Origin: Laguncularia racemosa
Lineage: Eukaryota; Streptophyta; Magnoliopsida; Myrtales; Combretaceae
Direction of reading: 5' to 3'
DNA length: 64,000 bases
Assembly (NCBI GenBank): GCA_037954665.1
Contig: JBBMOL010000082.1
Location: 806,001-870,000, forward strand
Positions 56,597-64,000 of the stretch are shown here, piece after piece (within the stretch, counting starts at the first letter, position 1; the number at the start of each line of letters is the position of its first letter). Both the position numbers and the translations under genes were made by a program. The notes beneath the pieces are model-generated. The model saw nothing but the letters and a program-made list of their open reading frames with translations. It did not search any database and had not been told where the DNA came from.

Positions 56597-56950
56597 ACAA
56601 AATGTCATCTTCATACCTTCTAATGTGAAAAGCAACTAGTGCCCACTTGTCTACCCTCACTTCACCACTATCATTCAACCACTGCAATTTGTAAGGTCGA
56701 GGATGCTCACTAGTGGAAAGTCCTAATTTTTCAACCATAGTTGCACTTACTACATTAGTACAACTCCCACCATCTATAATCACACATATACCTTGTCTTT
56801 AACAAGATACCTAGTATGAAATATGTTCTCCCTTTGCACCTCTTTCTCTTCTCTATCCTGTACATTCCAAATTCTCCTGGTTACTAACAACTTCTCTTTA
56901 ACAACAAACTCCTCCCCATCAACATTTTTAGATGACTTTCTATAAGACAT
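56597..56950 (-). pseudogene. Element H protease N-terminal part, no gag before it
   Basis: ATG at 56950 (MSYRKSSKNVDGEEF) leads after 30 codons to EVQRENIFHTRYLVKDK, a 1-base shift near 56785, then MIIDGGSCTNVVSATMVEKLG (catalytic Asp present) and QWLNDSGEVRVDKWALVAF, ending at the F insertion after ILCD. There is no gag core or zinc knuckle upstream. Its C-terminal half is 39673-39556. Confidence 0.75.
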
Positions 56951-57640
56951 GGTGCTGCACAAAATAACGTTAGGAGTAATAAATGTATTCTCTCAAACTC
57001 ACTTGTTCATGTGTTTCACTCAAATCACTCTATTATTCTCACTAATCCTCACCCACTCAACAATTCCTCTTTTTGATTCTTCTAGAACTAACAATCTAAT
57101 CAGATTTTTGTTCTTGTAGAAATCCACCCAACTTTCCCAACAGCAATTTCGTATCACGATTTGACAAGATTCACATAATGCTAAGAATTCAATTAAAGAT
57201 CACCAAAAATAAACTCTAAATCACAACAGTAAAAATAATTCTCCACTTAATTTCCAATTCTAACTCAACATAACCCAATTGATAGCAATTTCCTTTTTCT
57301 TTTTCTTCTTCTCTTTTTTTTTATACAAATTTTCTTTTCTTCTACTTCTTCCTTTTTTTTTTTTTACTCTTGAACACACTATTAATGAACAATCACCAGC
57401 AATCTACTAAATCAATCAAACAATTCTAAAATTCGTAGAACGAATTCAACAGAACACTTTTTTTTTTTTTGTTTCATGAAAAAGGAAATATGTATGATTC
57501 CTTTCAAACACTAATGACAATCAATCGAAATCTAATCGCAAATCGAATTAAAAAAGGAAGGATTTTTTTTATCCAAACCCTAGATCTAAGAATAGGTAAT
57601 TGAAATAACAAAAGGATAGGCGATCTTGACAAACCTGATT
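56951..57640 (-). other. Element H leader
   Basis: 690 bp with T- and A-runs (57300-57370, 57460-57470) and no coding signature between the protease start and the primer site. Confidence 0.55.
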
Positions 57641-57652
57641 GCTCTGATACCA
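57641..57652 (-). other. Element H primer binding site
   Basis: The minus strand reads TGGTATCAGAGC, an exact initiator-Met core, two bases from the LTR. Confidence 0.8.
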
Positions 57653-57654
57653 AA

Positions 57655-58402
57655 TGATGTGAACCTTGCAAACCCGTGACAAAACTCAACAATGGATTCG
57701 CTAATCTCAAAACCTAGGATCTCTCAAGAATGATGGGCATCATGACCTTTTGTCTATAAATGAGACAAGAACCTTGGTATACGCAATAATGCCACATCGA
57801 TTATGGTAGGATTGATTGATAAGTTAAGGGATGAACGCCATGGATTCAAGAATCTGATAAGTTCGATAGTTCTTCAAAGAACAAAAGAGAAATCTCTCTC
57901 TCAATTGATGAGTAAAAACAAATGTTCCATGATTGCTTACAAATGAATGTGTGACGACTATTTATAGTCTCACGACAAATGTACACAAAACATCACAAAA
58001 ACCCTACTTGCAACTAAGAAAAACAATATACTCTAGTAGCTTAAATTAGACAAAAGTTGGCCTATAATTTCTATCTAAACCGGTGGTTTAAACTACACAT
58101 TGAACCAGGGTATGAAGTAAGCCAGCCACTTAGGTTAGCAACTTACTTTGCCGACCTTCCATGCAATTCCACACTGGCCACTATAGGCCAGCGGCTTTCT
58201 TTCAAGGCTGACCACTTAGGCCAGTAGCCTAAGCCACCAAAGCTGACAATTTTCAACACTCTTGAACTTGTCGGCCTTTGGTTGCGTCCCCAACTTCCGT
58301 CCTTGTGATATGCACGTCGAATATGCCGGTACTCTTTGTTCCCAACTCCTTATCTTGTCCTAGATCATCTTGGGACCAATCCTCCTATTGTGATCTTCAT
58401 CA
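57655..58402 (-). repeat. Element H 5' LTR
   Basis: 748 bp, + strand TGATGTGAACC to CTTCATCA, followed by CTATG. Confidence 0.9.
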
Positions 58403-59009
58403 CTATGAATTCGTACATCTTCTCGATAATTTTCTAAAATATTCCTTTTCCAAGTCTTTTTACTTTTCCTCTAAATTTTTCATTGATATTTTGTTGTTAT
58501 TCTTAGATTCATCTTCTTCCAAGATAGGCATTGGAGGCTCTTTATGCTGCTCATTTGGTGGTTAATTTTGTAGAGGTTAAATGTTTTGAGTCAATTGCTA
58601 AAGCATCTAAATATCTCCACTCTTTTGGAAAAAGTTCGAGATGTACACCTTAGTTGCACGGTTTTCACCTACTTTCCCTCTTAACTCTCTAACATCTACA
58701 ATTTCCTTGATTTTTTTTCCTCCACTTCTTTTTTATTTTCTCTTGAGGACCCATTAACATGGATAAAGACATATCATGATTATGGTAATCCAAAGCGACA
58801 AGCTAAAGTGAATCCATGTAAGAAATGTCTTGAAGTGGGCTAAACTACTGGGTTATAGAAAATGGGAAGTACCTGATACATCTAATAAAGCTAATGAGAG
58901 CAACTCTTGGATAATCCTTGCATTCTAAAATGGCTCTAGTACAGTTACTCTATCTAGTTGTCTATGTAAAGTTGTTTGTCTTCATCTTTTTTATTATGCC
59001 TACCCATTG
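58403..59009 (-). other. Host sequence X between H and J
   Basis: Degraded sequence bounded by the H and J duplications. The minus strand contains Lys/Asp-rich fragments (EEDESKNN near 58520) and no clear domain. It would directly follow the DUF7745-like frame if J were absent, so it may be the C-terminal part of that gene. Confidence 0.35.
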
Positions 59010-59176
59010 TGATGTGCCTAAAACCAAGATTAAGCACATATAAAACCAATTTGAAAGACAATCAAACAATGTCAATCAAACTAGTCTTAATCTCATGAAC
59101 CATGGCTTCAATTTCCAATTAATGTAGCTAATTCTTCAATTAGGATGTAATCAATCTTAGATCCAAATATGATGAT

Positions 59177-59188
59177 GCTCTGATACTA
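59177..59188 (-). other. Element J primer binding site
   Basis: The minus strand reads TAGTATCAGAGC, one change from the initiator-Met core, five bases from the LTR. Confidence 0.7.
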
Positions 59189-59193
59189 AAAGA

Positions 59194-60200
59194 TGATGTG
59201 CTCAAAACGAAGGTCTAAGCACAATCAAATAAATCAAGAAAACAAACCCCAACTCACATATAAAACCGGTCCAATTGGAATGGAAATTGCGAGAACCCTA
59301 TTAGAATTTTGGTGAAATCCAAAGGTCCAATGATGCAACCACAATCCAATAATGATAAACTTCACTAAATAACAAAAAATATAAGTGAATTCCACGTGAA
59401 ATATATAAAGAAGAAAGGAACTAAAACCGTGATTTTTTTTTCCTCTTCCAACAAGCACAATTCACGCCACCAATGAGATGATAATATCAAGTACTAAAGT
59501 AATCAATCTTATACAAGATAATTGATCACAAGTGCAATGAAAAACCTGACCAAGAACTATCTCAATTCACCCCTAGATATTACACACTAGAGAAGAAAAG
59601 AAATCACAACAAAATGAAATTGATATTACTCACAATTCCAAAGTGTTGCACTCGCCACAATCTCAACTCTTGGGGTTGAAATTGATAAGAGTCTAATGAC
59701 AATTAGGAGAACCCTAGTCCTCAGGCAAAGCGTATCACAATTCTGCAAATTTTAGCCTCCTCAAACCATACTATAAGCAAGTATTTATACTTGCTACTCC
59801 TAAGGTTAGAAAATGGTCACAAATTATAAGTTTGCCACTTTTAAGGTGGCTACTCCTAAATGGAAATTACAATAAAATGAAAGTTTCCCAAAAGAAAAAT
59901 ACAACATAAAATAGTCCATAGAACAGTTACAAAGTACAAAAATATCATAAGTCTTCATGAGCCAATGCTTCGGAATGGAAACAATTGCAACGGGTCTTTG
60001 ATTGTAAATTTGAAAATGTCCCGTGCCCATCCTCTAGTGTTGGACATATTGGCATCCCATGGAGAATTATTATTGTACCTTTAAGATTATTTCTCAAATA
60101 GTTATTAGAATATAGGACATAAAGTAAAAATATAAGCGATTTAGACCATAAGCCAAATCTAGTTCTGAAGGCATAGGTGGTGCTAGAAAATTTCTCATCA
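59194..60200 (-). repeat. Element J 5' LTR
   Basis: 1007 bp, + strand TGATGTGCTCAAAACG to TTTCTCATCA. A perfect palindromic TATA box is at 59776-59795. Confidence 0.88.
59776..59795 (-). promoter_or_regulatory. Perfect palindromic TATA box in J LTR
   Basis: AGCAAGTATTTATACTTGCT on the + strand, identical to the F 5' LTR copy although the surrounding LTR has diverged. Confidence 0.65.
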
Positions 60201-60205
60201 CATTG

Positions 60206-61054
60206 ATATGTCTTGATTGTTTTTGGTACTTTGATTTTAAGGGCAACACTATTGAGAAGATCTACTTGACTATCTAATGATGCCTTGACAGGATTCCTTT
60301 TAAATAACTTCTAGTGGTTAGAAAACCAAACAATTAATACAATTAGATTAGTCTTGAAGATCCCATACCTACTTTCCTTAAGAAAACTTAGTGTCTTAAA
60401 CTGCTTTGCTTGTAAGGCTAGTACATAAGACTTCCATTCTAATAATTGAAGCACCAACTTGACAATTCTAAAATGAATGTTGCCATAACCATGTGGGAAG
60501 AGAACTACTCCAAATACCGCTAAGATGAAAGCATTCGCCCTATTTTGGAGCCAACCTTCCTAATTTTCATAGAAAATATATTGATATTGATTGAATCCAA
60601 ATGGGTTCATAAACCACACCAAGAGTTTTCCTAGCTTATGGTATTTCCCCTTAGGTCTAGCAAGTAGTGGAGCTAATGCAAACTTCTTGAGACTCAACAA
60701 CTTGAAAAAAGCCTTCTATAGTTGAAGCCTGAAATATAGGATGGCAATTTCTGCTTTGGTTGGTGAAGCTTGAAGCAATTGAGTGTATTCTTCGATGGTA
60801 AGAGTCATCATCAGTGAGCCAATACGAAAAACAAAACAATCTAGGTCCTAAAAATGGATGACAGTTTGAATAAGGGGCCACTGGAGTTAGACCTTCATAA
60901 GAGACATAATTGGGCTAATCATCTAGTCGAGATAATCCTGCATTGCTAGTGCTAGTTTCTCAAACCATTTTTCCAAACTATCTTCAAGGAAGGAGTAGTG
61001 GTAGATTTTAGCTCCATTGATGGACTCATACGGATTGCTTGCTTGACTTTTCAT
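60206..61054 (-). pseudogene. DUF7745-like (plant mobile-domain-type) reading frame, broken
   Basis: From ATG 61054 (MKSQASNPYE) one frame can be followed through stops to 60206. Readable landmarks are EKWFEKLALAMQ, then CFVFRIGSLMMTLTIEEYTQLL (60825-60765), FFKLLSLKKFAL, and GWLQNRANAFILAVFGVVLFPHGYGNI (60560-60490). This order matches my memory of the DUF7745 family common in plants, often near or inside transposons: a WD..CF.FG..TPTLEEY segment, then W..R..AF..A..G..LFP. Stops at about 60925, 60889, 60850, 60718 and 60562; one is TGG to TAG. Function of the family is not established. A gag replacement in a retrotransposon is also possible. Confidence 0.5.
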
Positions 61055-61103
61055 GTTAGCTAATACAAAAAAGGGAAAAACAAAGAATGATAACATGGAA
61101 AAT

Positions 61104-61837
61104 TGATACGAAACGGTATGCTCTGATACCAAATGATACAGAATTGCAAATGATACGAATTCCTCCACACAAAACCTTAATGACAATTAATCCTTTGAAA
61201 TAATTTTAGGGTTTTCTGTATTTGGTACTAACGAAATAAAAAGAAAGGATATGGATAAAATCACTAATCTATAGATGCCAAGATTGATAAAATTAAACTG
61301 ATTCGCAATCAAATCATAGAATGATAGAGTCTACGTTCTATAAATCAATCACTAAGGTTAAAGAATTCCAAGAATTCAATAACGATGTTTGCCACAAATT
61401 CTATAGGGACCAAGAATCTAATAAGAACAATTAGAATTTAGGAAAATCAAATTCCCAATATTCAAGAATCTCCAAAGAGGATTCACACACACTTAAAGTG
61501 TTTTTGTTTTCAACCAAAATAACATTTGCCTTCGAAATACCTAAAGACCACTATTTATATCATGCCAAAAAAATTTGTGCAAGGCCATTCATGGCCAGCG
61601 GCCTAAATATAAGCCAGCATCAAGGCCGGCAGCCAACATATAAGTCGGCACAAAGGCCGGCGACCTTGAAGTTAATTCGGTCGGCCTTTATTCAAAGCCG
61701 GCTTAAGGCTGGCTGAACTTCGCCTTAGGTCCTCCCGACGCTTATGTCCTCCTTTTTTGGACCTCGTACTGCCACCTATAGCTCGGATTGACTTTGATTT
61801 CTTTGGTGCTTGTATCTTAGCTCTTGGAATCGTATCA
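61104..61837 (-). repeat. Element K 3' LTR
   Basis: 734 bp, + strand TGATACGAAACGG to AATCGTATCA. The U5 end contains one primer-site-like GCTCTGATACC unit (61104-61133). GGCCGGC-rich repeats lie at 61600-61710. Confidence 0.85.
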
Positions 61838-61848
61838 TTCCCTCCATG

Positions 61849-61991
61849 TTGAAAAAGATTCGACCTAGAATATGTATCATCCTGCTAGACCACATAAATA
61901 GATTCCTCTTTCCCTTGGGCTTCTTAAGAAAAATTAACCTTGTTTGTTGTACCTCAATTGGACTCATAGGAAGAAGCTTGTATGCTTTGTC
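61849..61991 (-). pseudogene. Element K post-protease tail
   Basis: The frame continues after the protease stop: LPMSPIEVQQT, a Lys-rich stretch, and an ending HILGRIFFNMEGM over the polypurine tract. It corresponds to PPSEVHNVQQQ and NLFEARGDD of N1. Confidence 0.55.
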
Positions 61992-63458
61992 CTATTGCTG
62001 AAAGGTATACTCATTGGTGTATCCATCATACTTAGCTTTGAGGTCATACTGCCAAGGTCTTCCAAGAATCAAGTGTGTAGCTTCCATGGGAGCTACATCA
62101 CAAACAATCTCGTCAATATAATCACCAATAATTAGTGGAACACGAACCTGTTTGTGTACATGAACAGCTCCCTGTGGACTCAACCAATGAAGTGCATAAG
62201 GTCTTGGATGCTGCTCCACCTGTAAACCCAACTTAGTAACCCAGCTTACTGAAGCAACATTAGTGCAACTGCCTGTGTCAACCATAATCAAACAAGTCTT
62301 CTCCTGCACTATGCCTTGGATATGAAATAAATTAGCTCTCTGATTAGGAACAGCTTCATCCTGCTTAACCATTAGCAAGTCTCCCTGCACTGGATTCGCT
62401 ATAATGTCTTCATCTTCCTCTTCTACCTTAGTACCCTTCTGTTCTTCTTCCTCACTCTCGACTTTATCACCCTTTATGACCATAACCCTTTTATTAGGAC
62501 ATTGAGAAGCAATATAGCCAAGTCCTAAACACTTAAAACATTTTATATCCCTGCTTTTCTTTTATTGTGTTTGGTCAACAGCCTCACTAGTGATTGCCTT
62601 TCCTTTTTCCTTCCTTTCCTTCTCCCTCTCACCATCATCTGACTTATGGTGGTGATATGATTTCTGATCTCACCATTTCTGATCCCGCTTGCGCTGATGT
62701 CGCTCAACCCGACTGGCTAATTTAATCACATCCTCTAGAGTCTGATAATGCTGGAGTTCCACGACATTGGCAATGTCCATCTTCAACCCATTGATGAAAC
62801 GAGCTATGGATTCATTTGATGATTCCTTAATATCACACCTTGCCATTAGTATCTCAAACTCCTTTACATACTCTTCTATGCTTTTCTTACCCTGCCTCAA
62901 GGATTGCAACTCCATCAGCATCTCTTGTTTATAGTAATCTGTCACAAACCTACATCTCATCAATCTTTTCATCAAAGCCCATGAACGCACTTTCTCCTCA
63001 TCCGCCCTATGTCTTTCAGTTTGTAGTTTATCCCACCACAGACTAACATATTCAGAGAATGCTAAAGACGCCATCTTCACCTTCATGCGCTTATCCCACT
63101 CATAACAGTTAAACAACTTCTCAACCCGTGGCACCCAGTCTAGGAATTCCACTAGTTTACTACTACTAGTGAAAGGTGGAATTTTTAGCTTTATGTTTTC
63201 AATCCCCTTACGCCTGTCATCATTGTTTCCTCTCCTACTCCTTTCACTACCGGCATCAGATTCACCACTAGAATGTCTCCTCCTAATTCCTACACCATTA
63301 TGGCTTCTTCTATCCCTAACCTCCAATCTCTCCATAATCAATCTAATATTTTCTTGCATTTGATTGAACTCAGCCTTAGTCACAACCTCACCCCCATTAT
63401 CAGCATCATTCCCATTGTTGTTATTGTTAACACTTCCATGCGACAACATCTCTACCAA
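61992..63458 (-). pseudogene. Element K gag-protease polyprotein (two lesions)
   Basis: ATG at 63458 (MVEMLSHGSV; Met at 63449 is the alternative). Gag: coiled MQENIRLIMERLEVRDRR, IKLKIPPFTSSSKLVEFLDWVPRVEKLF, WWDKLQTERHRADE, LRQGKKSIEEYVKEFEILMARC. Stops at 62670 and 62563. The zinc knuckle reads CFKCLGLGYIASQC, with Tyr replacing the zinc-binding His. The protease frame (62483-61992) has MVDTGSCTNVASVSW (catalytic Asp present) and LILGRPWQYDLK, ending TAG-type at 61992. It is nearly open otherwise. Confidence 0.82.
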
Positions 63459-63718
63459 TCAAAATTTCAGCAAAGATATTCACAAAAACCCCAATTCTCA
63501 ACAGTAACCCAAAACACCAATTCACAGCAATTCAACACCTAACAATTGAATTCACAATAATACTTATCAAAATAAATTCCCAATTTTTTTCAACCAATGG
63601 CAGTATTGAATTAAAACTACAATTGAATTGAGATTCAATAGCCTTACCGATTTAACTCGTGTTGATTCACAAATCCACCAACCTTTGCTCTGATTTAACC
63701 CGCGCTCGATTCACCTTA
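63459..63718 (-). other. Element K leader
   Basis: About 260 bp between gag start and primer site, with no coding signature. Confidence 0.55.
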
Positions 63719-63730
63719 GCTTTGATACCA
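63719..63730 (-). other. Element K primer binding site
   Basis: The minus strand reads TGGTATCAAAGC, one change from the initiator-Met core, two bases from the LTR. Confidence 0.75.
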
Positions 63731-63732
63731 AA

Positions 63733-64000
63733 TGATACGAAACAGTATGCTCTGATACCAAATGATACGAATTGCTCTGATACCCAATGATACGGAATTG
63801 CAAATGATATGAATTCCTCTACGCAAATCATCAATGACAATTGTTCCTTTGAAATAATTTTAGGGTTTTCTGTATTTGGTACTAACGAAAGACAAAGAAA
63901 GGATATGGATAAAATCACCAATCTATAGATGCTAAGATTGATAAAATTAAACTGATTGGCAATCAAATCATAGAACGATAGAGTCCATGTTCTATAAATC
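63733..64000 (-). repeat. Element K 5' LTR, partial
   Basis: Collinear with the start of 61104-61837 but with two primer-site-like units (63733-63762 and 63763-63787) instead of one. It runs off the window. Confidence 0.85.

Larger units (their letters stand above)
37189..58402 (-). mobile_element. Element H: protease-only chromovirus derivative, interrupted by solo LTR and F
   Basis: LTRs at 57655-58402 (5') and 37189-37934 (3'), with CTATG at 37184-37188 and 58403-58407. Without the nested insertions it is about 3.4 kb. It contains a primer site, a leader, a start codon leading straight into protease (no gag), the charged linker, then the C-terminal part of integrase and the polypurine tract. 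The deletion removes gag and everything from RT to the integrase core. It is independent of N1 in LTR sequence, yet has the same protease-retaining design. Confidence 0.85.
59010..60200 (-). mobile_element. Element J: internally deleted LTR element in X
   Basis: CATTG at 59005-59009 and 60201-60205. Left to right: an LTR end fragment (59010 to about 59155), about 40 bp of interior with a primer site, then a full LTR (59194-60200). Almost the whole interior and most of the 3' LTR are gone. The LTR belongs to the N1/F superfamily. Confidence 0.8.
61104..64000 (-). mobile_element. Element K: gag-protease LTR element, right end beyond window
   Basis: 3' LTR 61104-61837, interior 1.9 kb, and 5' LTR from 63733 past the edge. 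The interior has primer site, leader, gag, protease, a short tail and a polypurine tract (reverse of TTCCCTCCATG, 61838-61848). No RT or integrase. AAAAT (61099-61103) is the expected left duplication; the other side is not visible. It sits immediately upstream of the DUF7745-like frame. Confidence 0.85.

Overview
This window looks like heterochromatic nuclear DNA from a flowering plant. It consists almost entirely of nested Ty3/gypsy LTR retrotransposons and their fragments. I found no intact host gene, tRNA, rRNA or CRISPR array. The evidence is long TG...CA terminal repeats, primer binding sites of the initiator-Met and Asp types, polypurine tracts, 5-bp target-site duplications (TSDs), and decayed gag, protease (PR), reverse transcriptase (RT), RNase H (RH) and integrase (INT) reading frames on both strands. 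The species cannot be named from the sequence alone.

Layout (element letters are mine). A (1-11264, +) is the 3' part of an Athila-like element with a full but broken pol; N1 (1141-5335, +), a protease-only element, sits inside its coding region. 11270-12797 is unassigned. C (12798-35452, +) is a heavily decayed Tekay/Del-like element. It is split by D (18367-25172, +), a chromovirus, and by B (26608-33433, -), an Athila-like gag-protease element with no polymerase or integrase. 35453-37183 holds LTR-like debris.

From 37184 rightwards there is a five-level nest. A degraded host sequence X, which carries a DUF7745-like reading frame at 60206-61054, contains H (37189-58402, -). H contains F (39679-56591, -) and a solo LTR (38671-39555). 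F contains E (41073-52971, a TG-rich LTR-like block). E contains G (42898-49923, -), the best-preserved chromovirus here. X also contains J (59010-60200, -), an internally deleted element, and K (from 61104 past the window edge, -), another gag-protease element. Matching TSDs support N1 CTAGT, D CACTC, B GTGCT, G GGAAG, F GTCAC, H CTATG, J CATTG and, with one mismatch, the solo LTR GTAAC/GTAGC. I found no TSD for E.

How the parts fit together: A, C, D and G once carried the complete replication set. N1, F, H, K and B kept LTRs, primer site, polypurine tract and long leader or 3' regions, but of the enzymes they kept only protease (F, K and B also kept gag). They look like non-autonomous families that would need RT and integrase from relatives such as D/G (for N1, F, H and K) and A (for B). 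Most in-frame stops where a reference copy exists are CAG-to-TAG, CAA-to-TAA or CGA-to-TGA changes, as expected from deamination of methylated cytosine in silenced repeats. The most notable signals are the repeated protease-retaining non-autonomous design, a TATA box embedded in a covarying palindrome in one LTR superfamily, LTR ends that have absorbed tandem copies of the primer binding site (G and K), and paired hairpins conserved in the 3' non-coding region of A and B.
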